Origin: Malikia spinosa
Lineage (GTDB): Bacteria > Pseudomonadota > Gammaproteobacteria > Burkholderiales > Burkholderiaceae_C
NCBI RefSeq assembly: GCF_002980625.1
Contig: NZ_PVLR01000006.1
Location: forward strand, 62,001 to 126,000
Direction of reading: 5' to 3'
Length of the DNA stretch: 64,000 bases
The stretch's first letter is position 1. Every line of letters begins with the position of its first letter. Shown piece after piece: positions 57,201 to 64,000 of the stretch. The position numbers and the translations under genes were made by a program. Under the pieces are notes generated by a model, which was given only the letters and a program-made list of their open reading frames with translations, was not told the origin of the DNA and did no database searches.

Positions 57201-58498
57201 TGAATCTGGCCTCGGTATCAGTGCCGGTCAACGAGCCGGCAGTGATCGGTGGCGATGCGGCTGGCGCGGTGACCGAAGACGCTGCCATGCCGACGCTCAC
57301 CGACAGCGGCGCGCTGACGATCAACGATGCCGACGCGGGCGAAGCGGCGTTCCTGACCGCGGGCGTCACTGCCAGCGCGGGCACCCTAGGCAGCTTGAGC
57401 CTGACCAGTGGCGGAGCGTGGACCTACCAGGTCGCCAACGCCCAGGTTCAGTACCTCAAGGCCAGCGAGCAGAAGATCGAGAATTTCACGGTCAAGTCCG
57501 TCGATGGCACCACGCGCAATATCGTAGTGACCCTCACCGGCGTCAACGACGCGGCGCTGATCGGTGGCGATGCCGCCGGTGCCGTGACCGAAGACGCAAC
57601 CACCCCGACGCTGGCCGACAGCGGCGCGCTGACGATCAGCGATTACGACAGCGGCGAAGCCATGTTCCTGACCGGTGCCGCTGACATCAGTGCCGCCCCC
57701 GGCACCCTGGGCAGCCTGTCGATCACGCAAGCTGGCAGCTGGACCTACCAGGTTGCCAACGCCCAGCTGCAGTACCTCAAGGCCGGCGAGCAAAAGACCG
57801 AGACCTTCACGGTCAAGTCAACGGATGGCACGACTCGCGACGTGGTGGTGACCCTCACTGGCGTCAACGACGCGGCGACGATCGAAAATGCGGCACCGGG
57901 TCTGCCCCGGGCTGACGGTGGGGCAGCGCTTGCCGGTGACGGTAACGGCGACGGCGTGCTTGACAGCCAGCAGTCCAACGTCACTTCGCTGTCCTTCAAA
58001 CAGACTACAGGGGTTGGCAGCGAGACCGTGTATGTCACCTTGGTGGCCGACAGCGTTGGCGGCAAGGTCGACAATGCCGGTGCGAACAGCACCAGCCTGA
58101 GCGATGTGAGCCAGCTTCCTGCTCCGGCCAACCTGCCCGAAGTTGCCAACCTGCCCCTGGGCCTGATCTCTTTCAGCGCCAATGTGGGAACAGGCAGCAT
58201 GGGTGCGCCAGTGACTGAGACCTTCAGCCTCTATGTGGATGCCGACCTCGGCATCAACGGCTACTGGAAGCAAGACAGCCAGCATGTCTGGGTCAACCTG
58301 GCCAGCGGCGTTCATGGCGGTGCCATGGTGGAAGAGGGCGGTCGTCTGCGACTGGACTTTGCCATCACTGACGGTGGCGAGTTTGATGCCGATGGCAGCG
58401 TCAACGGCGTGATTGCCGACCCCGGTGCAGCCGGCAGCTTGCCACTGAGCCTGTTGGGTTATGCACCAGACCTGCCCAGCGTGGGTTTCTGGTTCTGA
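51215..58498 (+). CDS. Giant multidomain extracellular nuclease (ExeM/NucH-like)
   Basis: A 2427-residue secreted protein. Order, approximate: N-terminal domain 1-225 (AGSIAFVGFNADGTDGFAFI); Calx-beta 228-338; a DUF3616-like propeller 342-803; SbsA-type Ig 804-913; lamin tail 918-1108 (LLITEVNSNAASGDFFELYN); choice-of-anchor J 1113-1278; Calx-beta 1285-1395; OB-like 1397-1660; endonuclease/exonuclease/phosphatase 1672-1998; two VCBS repeats 2007-2220; a C-terminal choice-of-anchor U-like domain. The nuclease residues are complete: N1681, E1736, NHFKSKG, D1898 and N1900 (GDFNAY), and H1989 (SSDHNP). No signal peptide is seen, which suggests type I secretion; no secretion genes are in the window. 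Likely DNA degradation for phosphate or nutrients, or biofilm remodelling. Confidence 0.9.
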   Translation: MALSAGSIAFVGFNADGTDGFAFIVLNEIPAGQVIYFRDDEWNGTAFNTGEGISSWTNNTGAPIAAGTVIELTAVSTAAATASHGQLAIVSGSQNLGASDETLYAYTSTVDATTGSFTFLSAVASGGYTAAMTLDGTGLTAGIDAIDFKPQNDDADVFAYNPASGGSSFVDAAAARLAIHTLSHWVSQGASGDQNADGVSPDAPFLTADQSPLKGVTFSLGATVNPPIIPSVTLSVSSATGAEAGTTAITVTATASAPVTGNQTVDLAVSGTGITPDDFTLSGTTFTIVDGAIAGSVTFTVLDDALVEGSETATLTLGNSSSGLALGSNLSQTVTIADNEAIGALAYSGQFNEGLAFDGSVSGKILITLSGGETFAGSSGDDLLAAAMPKAQITNVPAGLTARLILTGSSQAELSFSGQASAHGNASDVGNLTLAFNDSAFTGNNASVITGSTQSDLSINFADIGTAGSQQIFTPNAGTSVDSSDASSAIALDANYMVVGDDEASVLRVYDRAGGVALVEWSYATALTNGGELDLEAGTRVGDTLYFVGSQSNSKSGSESDPRENLFAVTVSGTGAQTRFTYLGKSSSLETALSSWDSSNAHGKGAGYFGFAAASAAGVVPEGVNGFSIEGMSASQDGNQLLLAFRAPQTDTVTRQKALIVPVAIGGLIGGSPSFGVPIELDLGGRGIRSIEKTADGNGYLLLAGPAAAASTEVTHDFRLYRVSTDLTSVTELDVSLDALRDVTGGSFETIVEVQGTAAGTLVQLLQDNGDTVWPGKTGVSKDLPAAEQQFVGNWVALGSDVSDATGPQLVSSSPADNAVNLGIASPLVLKFDEGVKAGSGSFVIRKTSDSSVVDTIQASNSRVAIAFNTVSIEPGNLANGTGYYVEATADALTDHAGNAWAGITGADALNFATVSAAPHYDLLITEVNSNAASGDFFELYNHGTTPIDLTGWKWDDDSANPADAAAASLSGILNPGARLVVVAAADAAAFRTAWGLADQVPVLAAGGPGLGNGDAVVVFDPNGYVAAAVNFKSTPITATDGTVITPMVRSDGIALTTGHAGLAAGGGATESAVWDGVSTSAPKYDDADVGLLGAFAQGAAAASIGSPGNVLVGASLVTPYTESFGTNLAEFTAYSSDSDKAATWYRASSGTAEVNGFGDTANANDWLISKPFDLSQTSVEYLSFTTWTRYSDTGIANPEVKVKYSTDYPGSGDPALYTWTELSYTPSPDNSQLTTASGLIDLSAIQGSHVHFAFHYTASGAGSNSSSSWRVDDVKIEGYSGAVLSLAASNASQAEGRSGSSAFTFTVTRAGDISGATTVDYAVSGAAVDAADFGGQLPGGTVSFAAGETSKTITLNVAGDSTAESNEAFTLTLANAIGGQIIAATASGTILDDDAAPTLISAIQGSGSASAMLGQTVTIQGVVTAYMPSMKGFFVQEEAADSDGNARTSEGIFVYYNNSNPGIAVTQVGDVVRLTGTVAEYQGQTQLTAPTNLQLVTDNTDTSALPAPVQITLPVAEMVDWEAVEGMLVELSSAAAGGKLVVTDNYTLGQYGTVTLTSDTLLQQYTETSAPSVSGYAAYMAATQKDQIILDDGSSSQNPVVHPGRGGSDLSAANPLRAGDSVTRVVGVVDQLTVSGALAYETSYRIQPTIEPLFTGSARPTAADLPSAITGAEIKVASVNVLNYFTTLGSSNFTNPNGTSHQGRGASNATEFTRQQDKIVANLLGLDADVLGLMEMQNNGFADGSSAIDSLVDALNAKAGAGTYAYIAGPFNDGAGSAGDAATAGDDAIMVAILYKPAKVTPVGQAAVADPTRYDAFSASFGSRVPVAQTFQALADGEQFTVVVNHFKSKGSVNDPDLGDGQGANNQARLEAARDLLSWLGTNPTGSADSDLLLLGDFNAYSQEDPITHLDANGYNKVSSGLSYSFDGLWGSLDHALASDSLSSQVSGAVKWTINAEEPAVLDYNTEFKNDAQDASYYASDAYRSSDHNPILIGLNLASVSVPVNEPAVIGGDAAGAVTEDAAMPTLTDSGALTINDADAGEAAFLTAGVTASAGTLGSLSLTSGGAWTYQVANAQVQYLKASEQKIENFTVKSVDGTTRNIVVTLTGVNDAALIGGDAAGAVTEDATTPTLADSGALTISDYDSGEAMFLTGAADISAAPGTLGSLSITQAGSWTYQVANAQLQYLKAGEQKTETFTVKSTDGTTRDVVVTLTGVNDAATIENAAPGLPRADGGAALAGDGNGDGVLDSQQSNVTSLSFKQTTGVGSETVYVTLVADSVGGKVDNAGANSTSLSDVSQLPAPANLPEVANLPLGLISFSANVGTGSMGAPVTETFSLYVDADLGINGYWKQDSQHVWVNLASGVHGGAMVEEGGRLRLDFAITDGGEFDADGSVNGVIADPGAAGSLPLSLLGYAPDLPSVGFWF
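57235..57875 (+). repeat. Two tandem VCBS repeats in the nuclease gene
   Basis: Two units of about 105-108 codons each contain IGGDAAGAVTED, TLxDSGALTI, a W-T-Y-Q-V-A-N-A-Q element, EQK-x-E-x-F-T-V-K-S and RxxVVTLTGVND. The DNA copies are closely similar, so recombination between them could change copy number. Confidence 0.85.
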
Positions 58499-58593
58499 TT
58501 CCAACCGCCCATTTGCCTTCACGACGATTCATCAACCACAGCCGCCAGCGCAAACCCGGTATGCGATGGTGGCAGATCTGACCTCTACGATTC

Positions 58594-59394
58594 ATGCAAA
58601 CACGAGCTTTTTCTTTGGACCTCCCAGTGAACCGCCAGAGGCGTAATCCGGCACCCCGTCTGGCCTTGCTGACCAGCCTGGCGGCAGCTGCCTTGCTCAG
58701 CGCCTGCGGCGGCGGTGATGACGGCGGGAGCGAAGCAGTCCCGGCATCAGAGCCCGGTTCCACATTCAGTGCTTCCCAATTGCAAGGTCGCTGGGTCACG
58801 GCCAGTGGCATCACCCCGGCCCGTACGGGTATTTTCTTGCCCGCTGCCGCAGGTAGCACCGAGCTGTGGCTGCTCAGCGCCGACTTGCGTTCGCTCAGCC
58901 GTCTGCAGGTCAGTGCTTCTGGGGTCGATGCGGTCAGCGCCACCGGCAAGACTTACAGCCTGCCCAATTCGGCCGCCAGCCCGGCACAGGCTGCCAGCTA
59001 CAGCGGCAGCGCCAATCTGACCAACCTCAGCATGAGCCTGAACCCAGGAGCTTTGCAGTTCACCCGCAATGATGCGCTGAAGGCCGCCACCAACCAGGCC
59101 GATGTGGCGGGCAACTGGCGCGCCACCCTGGGTGGCCAAACGGTGGCGCTGAACTGGAACATTGCTGCCACTGGCGCGCTCAGCGGCCCTAGCAGCACCG
59201 GTTGCAGCTACAGCGGCCAGCTGACCGCCCGCAGCGATGCCAGCGCCTACAACGCCAGCCTGACCGAGACTTGCAACGGTGCCAGCGTGAGCTTCAGCGG
59301 TATTGCCACCTACCGCGCGAATCCGGCAGCACTGACCTTGGCACTGACCAGTACCGATGCCGCGCAGGCGATGGTGGTGAGTCTGACCAAGTGA
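58594..59394 (+). CDS. Hypothetical lipoprotein next to the nuclease
   Basis: A 266-residue protein with a lipoprotein signal ([16 protein letters not shown], lipobox LSAC) followed by a flexible GGGDDGG linker. The mature part is beta-rich and serine/alanine-rich ([20 protein letters not shown], then [30 protein letters not shown]), resembling slit-like beta-barrel lipoproteins, but I do not recognise a family. It lies 95 bases after the nuclease on the same strand, inside the region flanked by the tlpA repeat. It may act with the nuclease at the cell surface; that is inference. Confidence 0.75.
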   Translation: MQTRAFSLDLPVNRQRRNPAPRLALLTSLAAAALLSACGGGDDGGSEAVPASEPGSTFSASQLQGRWVTASGITPARTGIFLPAAAGSTELWLLSADLRSLSRLQVSASGVDAVSATGKTYSLPNSAASPAQAASYSGSANLTNLSMSLNPGALQFTRNDALKAATNQADVAGNWRATLGGQTVALNWNIAATGALSGPSSTGCSYSGQLTARSDASAYNASLTETCNGASVSFSGIATYRANPAALTLALTSTDAAQAMVVSLTK

Positions 59395-59426
59395 TGCTGG
59401 CCTGAGAGGGTCTGGAGCGCGCTCGA

Positions 59427-59506
59427 CAACAGCAACGGCGGTCTGCCCTTCAGCGTGCTGTTCGACCGCGCGGGCCGGCTGGTCGAGCGCAAGCTGGGCT
59501 GGCTCC
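59427..59506 (+). pseudogene. Second partial copy of the tlpA 3' end
   Basis: About 80 bases with roughly 76 matches to 50872-50951, encoding [20 protein letters not shown] and RKLG in a tlpA-like frame, with no start, signal or active site. After it the match fades, then GGCAGAGCCTGTG recurs near 59520, as in the true tlpA end. It lies between the lipoprotein stop and a terminator before tRNA-Pro, so it is a remnant. Confidence 0.85.
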
Positions 59507-59543
59507 AGCCTGAAAATCAGGCAGAGCCTGTGGGCCAGAAACG

Positions 59544-59569
59544 AAAACAGCACCCGAAGGTGCTGTTTT
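59544..59569. terminator. Bidirectional terminator between the tlpA remnant and tRNA-Pro
   Basis: AAAACAGCACC, a CGAA tetraloop, and GGTGCTGTTTT form perfect arms. It ends the minus-strand tRNA-Pro and could also be the original terminator of tlpA. Confidence 0.88.
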
Positions 59570-59576
59570 GCATGTG

Positions 59577-59653
<77 letters not shown>

Positions 59654-59741
59654 ATTCGCTGTCTTGGCATTCGCTTCAGATCAGCTGAGACATGCATTGT
59701 AGCATGGTTTTTTGAGATTTTTCGTGCCTTGTGTTGCAGGC

Positions 59742-60725
59742 TCAGGCGCGGCGTTCGAGCAGCGAGGCCGCGAACTCGGCCATGGCCTGGGACCACAGGT
59801 TGGCGGGCAGGGCGTGGGCGGCATCGACCGCCCGCTGGGCCTCGACCTGGGCTGCGCGGCGCGCATCGTCGAGTCCGCCGCAGCGGCGCACGATCGCGCT
59901 GATCTCGTCCAGCCGCTCGGTATTGCCTTGCTCGATGGCTTCGCGGATCAGCGCGGCCTCGTCGGCGCTGCAGCGCTGCAGCGTGCAGATCACGGGCAGC
60001 GTGACCTTGCCTTCGCGCAGGTCGTCGCCCAGGTTCTTGCCGAGCTCGGCGGTGTCGCCCTCGTAGTCGAGCACGTCGTCGATGATCTGGAACGCCGCGC
60101 CCAGCGCCTGGCCGTAGTCGGCGCAATGCGCCTCGGTCTGGGCGTCGGCGCCGGCCAGGATCGCTGCCAGCCGGCTGCTGGCCTCGAACAGCTTGGCGGT
60201 CTTGGCCCGGATCACGCGCAGATAGGCCTGCTCGTCGAGCGAGGCGTCATGCATGTTCATGAGCTGATGCACCTCGCCCTCGGCGATCACGTTGGTCGCC
60301 TCGGCCAGGATCTCGAGGATGCGCAGGTCGCCCGGCGCCACCATCATCTGGAAGGCTCGGGTGTAGAGGAAGTCGCCGACCAGCACGCTGGCCGCATTGC
60401 CGAACACCTCGTTGGCAGTGTCGCGCCCGCGCCGCAGCGTGGACTCGTCGACCACGTCGTCATGCAGCAGCGTGGCGGTGTGGATGAACTCGACCACCGC
60501 CGCCATGTTGTGGCGCTCGGGGTGCTCGCAACCGAGGGCGCCGCAGGTCAGCAGCAGCAGGGCGGGGCGCACCCGCTTGCCGCCGGCGCTGATGATGTAT
60601 TGCGCCACCTGGCCGACCAGGGGCACGTCGCTGTTCAGGCGTTGCTGGATCACCTGGTCGACGGTACGCATCTCGGCTGCGACCAGGGTCAAGGCGTGCG
60701 GGGGGTTGGAGGACGACGTGCTCAA
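59742..60725 (-). CDS. ispB: Polyprenyl (octaprenyl) diphosphate synthase
   Basis: IspB builds the long isoprenoid tail of ubiquinone. The 327-residue protein has both aspartate-rich motifs, D89-D90-x-x-D93 in LLHDDVVDESTLRRG and IIDDVLDYEGD near 216, plus GGKRVRPAL (48-56) for diphosphate binding and AEGEVHQL. The chain length (octaprenyl or other) cannot be fixed from sequence; octaprenyl is usual for this order. Its start is a TTG at 60725 in this frame, with a possible ATG at the codon for M19. It lies after tRNA-Pro on the same strand, divergent from the ahcY leader. Confidence 0.94.
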   Translation of the reverse strand: MSTSSSNPPHALTLVAAEMRTVDQVIQQRLNSDVPLVGQVAQYIISAGGKRVRPALLLLTCGALGCEHPERHNMAAVVEFIHTATLLHDDVVDESTLRRGRDTANEVFGNAASVLVGDFLYTRAFQMMVAPGDLRILEILAEATNVIAEGEVHQLMNMHDASLDEQAYLRVIRAKTAKLFEASSRLAAILAGADAQTEAHCADYGQALGAAFQIIDDVLDYEGDTAELGKNLGDDLREGKVTLPVICTLQRCSADEAALIREAIEQGNTERLDEISAIVRRCGGLDDARRAAQVEAQRAVDAAHALPANLWSQAMAEFAASLLERRA

Positions 60726-60777
60726 GATGGTGGACCGGGTTGTTTGAAGGGGAATTATAGGAACTGCCCGTGTTCTT

Positions 60778-60783
60778 TATAAT
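60778..60783 (+). promoter_or_regulatory. -10 box of the ahcY transcript
   Basis: A consensus TATAAT lies about 10 bases before the riboswitch. No clear -35 box is seen (TTATAG at 17 bases). The position agrees with a transcript starting just before the riboswitch. Confidence 0.6.
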
Positions 60784-60792
60784 TCAGACATT

Positions 60793-60888
60793 CCGAGGAG
60801 CGTTGCAGCCCAGGCGCAAAGCCTGGGCGAGGCTCGGATTTCCCCTTCCCCCCTCGTGGTGGGGCGGGCACAAACAACGGCGCTCACC
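60793..60888 (+). ncRNA. S-adenosylhomocysteine (SAH) riboswitch
   Basis: CCGAGGAGCGTTGC, the stem CCCAGGC/GCCTGGG with a GCAAA-type loop, GAGGCTCGG, then a variable loop and the distal GGCGCTCAC match the SAH riboswitch consensus: CCGAG pairs with CTCGG for P1, and GAGCG with CGCTC for the pseudoknot. SAH riboswitches occur before ahcY in beta- and gammaproteobacteria and turn expression on when SAH accumulates. The nearby CTCAC and GTGAG (60906) can form a hairpin that may be the expression platform. Confidence 0.92.
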
Positions 60889-60968
60889 CACCGGCGTGGC
60901 GTGAGTGCAGGGTTTTCCTCCAGCGCGATCCGTCCGGTGGTCGACTCAAACTGTTGGAAAGCTCAGAC

Positions 60969-62405
<1,437 letters not shown>

Positions 62406-62409
62406 GACG

Positions 62410-63171
62410 GTGCGCGCCGACCAGTTGCTCGTCGAGCGCGGCCTCGCGGCTTCGCGCTCGCAGGCCCAGCGCCTGATCGCGGCCGGCCTGCGCTGGCGCG
62501 TCGGTGCCGGTGCCTGGAAGAGCGTGGCCAAGAATGGCGACGAGATTTCCGAGGCGGCCGAGCTGCAACTGGCTGACGCGGCCGAGTCGCGCTATGTCTC
62601 GCGCGGCGGGCTCAAGCTCGAAGGCGCGCTCCAGCGCACCGGTCAGCCGGTCGCGGGCCTGCGCTGCCTCGATGTCGGCCAGAGCACCGGTGGCTTCACC
62701 GACTGCCTGCTGCAGCAGGGCGCGGCACAGGTGGTCGGGGTCGATGTCGGCCACGGCCAGCTCAACGCCCGTCTGCGTGCCGACCCGCGCGTGCTTTGCG
62801 TCGAGAAGCTCAATGCGCGCGAGCTCAGCGCCCAGGCGCTGCTCGCGGCCGGCGGCGAGCCGGCAGCGCCGCCCTTCGACCTGATCGTGGGCGACCTGTC
62901 CTTCATCTCGCAGACCCTGGTCTGGCCGGCCCTGCAGCCCTTGCTGGCGCCGCAGGGCCACCTGCTGATGCTGGTCAAGCCGCAGTTCGAACTCCAGCCT
63001 GAGCAGATCGGCAAGGGCGGCCTGGTGCGCGATCCGGCCAGCTACGCCCTGGTCGAGGCGCGCATGCGCCAGGCCTGCGCCACGCTGGGCTGGCGGGTGC
63101 TCGATTACTTTGAAAGTCCGATCACCGGCGGTGACGGCAACCGGGAGTTTTTTGTATGGGCCTGCCCCTGA
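62410..63171 (+). CDS. tlyA: TlyA family rRNA methyltransferase
   Basis: A 253-residue protein with an N-terminal S4 RNA-binding domain (MRADQLLVERGLAASRSQAQ, about 1-60) and an FtsJ-like SAM methyltransferase (YVSRGGLKLEGAL; CLDVGQSTGGFTDCLLQQGA; VVGVDVGHGQL; LIVGDLSFISQTL; LLMLVKPQFE). TlyA 2'-O-methylates cytidines in 16S and 23S rRNA; catalytic K, D, K and E positions are consistent. It has a GTG start four bases after ahcY, and its end overlaps metF by 16 bases, so it shares the SAM-cycle transcript. Often labelled hemolysin, which is misleading. Confidence 0.93.
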   Translation: MRADQLLVERGLAASRSQAQRLIAAGLRWRVGAGAWKSVAKNGDEISEAAELQLADAAESRYVSRGGLKLEGALQRTGQPVAGLRCLDVGQSTGGFTDCLLQQGAAQVVGVDVGHGQLNARLRADPRVLCVEKLNARELSAQALLAAGGEPAAPPFDLIVGDLSFISQTLVWPALQPLLAPQGHLLMLVKPQFELQPEQIGKGGLVRDPASYALVEARMRQACATLGWRVLDYFESPITGGDGNREFFVWACP

Positions 63172-63986
63172 GTTTTGAATTCTTTCCGCCCAAGACGCCC
63201 GAGGGCGCAGCCAAGCTGCACGCGGTGCGCCAGCAGCTCTACAGCGCCAAGCCCGAGTTCTGTTCGGTGACCTATGGCGCCGGAGGCTCCACGCAGGACG
63301 GCACGCTGCAGACGGTACAGGCGATCCTGGACGAGGGCCAGCAGGGTGCCTCGCACTTCACCTGTGTCGGTGCCTCGCGCGAGTCGGTACGCGACAAGCT
63401 GGCCTTGTTCAAGTCGATGGGACTGCGTCGCCTGGTGGCCTTGCGTGGCGACTTGCCGAGCGGCTACGGCGGCATGGGCGAATTCCGTTACGCCGCCGAC
63501 CTGGTGGCCTTCATCCGCGCCGAAACCGGTGACCATTTCCACCTCGAGGTGGCGGCCTACCCCGAGACTCATCCGCAGGCCAAGTCGGCGCAGGCCGATC
63601 TGCAGGCTTACGCTGCCAAGGTCAAGGCGGGCGCCAGTTCGGCGATCACGCAGTTCTTCTTCAATACCGATGCCTACTTCCGCTTCGTCGACGACGCGTA
63701 CAAGCTGGGCGCCGAGGTGCCGGTGGTGCCGGGCATCATGCCGATCACCAATTCCGCCGGCCTGCTGCGCTTTGCCGACAGCTGCGGCGCCGAGATCCCG
63801 CGCTGGATCCGGCTGCGCCTGCAGGGTTATGGCGATGATGTCGAATCGATCAAGGCCTTCGGCCTCGATGTCGTGACCGATCTGTGCGACCAGCTGCGCA
63901 ATGCCGGCGTGCCAGGCCTGCATTTCTACACCATGAACCAGAGCGCGCCGGTACTGGAAATCCTGCGCCGACTGGATCTGGGTTAA
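63156..63986 (+). CDS. metF: 5,10-methylenetetrahydrofolate reductase
   Basis: MetF reduces methylene-THF to methyl-THF with NADH and FAD, supplying methyl groups to methionine synthase. The 276-residue protein begins LSFEFFPPKTPEG with the catalytic glutamate (E8), and has VTYGAGGSTQDGTLQ, RLVALRGDLPSG, the FAD-binding HLEVAAYPETHPQ, ITQFFFNTDAY and VPGIMPITN, all in the standard order. The ATG at 63156 overlaps tlyA by 16 bases. The last 14 bases of the window follow its stop, with nothing recognised. Together with ahcY it feeds the SAM cycle. Confidence 0.97.
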   Translation: MGLPLSFEFFPPKTPEGAAKLHAVRQQLYSAKPEFCSVTYGAGGSTQDGTLQTVQAILDEGQQGASHFTCVGASRESVRDKLALFKSMGLRRLVALRGDLPSGYGGMGEFRYAADLVAFIRAETGDHFHLEVAAYPETHPQAKSAQADLQAYAAKVKAGASSAITQFFFNTDAYFRFVDDAYKLGAEVPVVPGIMPITNSAGLLRFADSCGAEIPRWIRLRLQGYGDDVESIKAFGLDVVTDLCDQLRNAGVPGLHFYTMNQSAPVLEILRRLDLG

Positions 63987-64000
63987 ATTCCACCCGGTGT

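Noticed and set aside
59395-59540. A second functional thioredoxin gene
   Set aside because: Only the 3' part is present, without start, signal peptide or CxxC site.

Overview
The window is high-GC, gene-dense chromosomal DNA that reads as a betaproteobacterium, most probably of the order Burkholderiales. The basis is gene order and family content: an SAH riboswitch in front of ahcY-tlyA-metF; rsmB, a DUF4390 protein, an NtrY-like kinase and a short NtrX-like regulator in one run; glnE divergent from yhdP-nit-mltA-pfkA; and a gentisate operon of the nagI-nagK-nagL kind. I cannot name a genus. There is no integrase, transposase, prophage or CRISPR array. No stretch over about 300 bases lacks a gene or named element; the longest gaps lie before livH, ahcY, the giant nuclease gene and the aromatic-acid transporter.

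Layout. 0-5.3 kb: start of a TRAP binding-protein gene divergent from a MarR-like regulator, ssb, a membrane-anchored NERD-like protein, then pirin and azoR divergent from a LysR gene. 5.3-7.0 kb: a toxin-first HipA/HipB pair. 7.0-13.2 kb: mnmA, a LysR gene divergent from an omega-amino-acid:pyruvate aminotransferase, a J-domain protein and proA. 13.2-20.5 kb: 3-hydroxybenzoate/gentisate catabolism: a MarR regulator, the hydroxylase, gentisate dioxygenase, fumarylpyruvate hydrolase, maleylpyruvate isomerase and an aromatic-acid/H+ symporter, with an orphan WbaP-like sugar-phosphate transferase between pathway and transporter. 20.7-24.7 kb: dacB divergent from tsaB-rimI-udg. 24.7-25.8 kb: a 15-codon leader-like ORF, a terminator and a NYN-domain gene with a ParS/MbcA-like tail. 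25.8-38.9 kb: pfkA, mltA, nit, yhdP, glnE, a GST, purB and a ProQ/FinO protein. 38.9-43 kb: two tRNA-Lys genes and livHMGF. 43-49.2 kb: a cation efflux protein, rsmB to the NtrX-like regulator, and tRNA-Phe. 49.4-59.6 kb: two small unknown genes, a TlpA-like lipoprotein thioredoxin, a 2427-residue secreted nuclease and a lipoprotein, followed by a second partial copy of the tlpA 3' end. 59.6-64 kb: tRNA-Pro, ispB, the SAH riboswitch, ahcY, tlyA and metF.

How the genes work together. 3-Hydroxybenzoate entering through the symporter would be hydroxylated to gentisate, cleaved, isomerised and hydrolysed to fumarate and pyruvate, under a MarR repressor whose likely operator covers the transcription start. 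AhcY, TlyA and MetF group around the S-adenosylmethionine cycle, with SAH sensed by the riboswitch. The most unusual parts are the nuclease module between two copies of the tlpA 3' end, the NYN protein with an antitoxin-like tail behind a leader ORF and terminator, and the toxin-first HipAB pair with its own palindromic operator.
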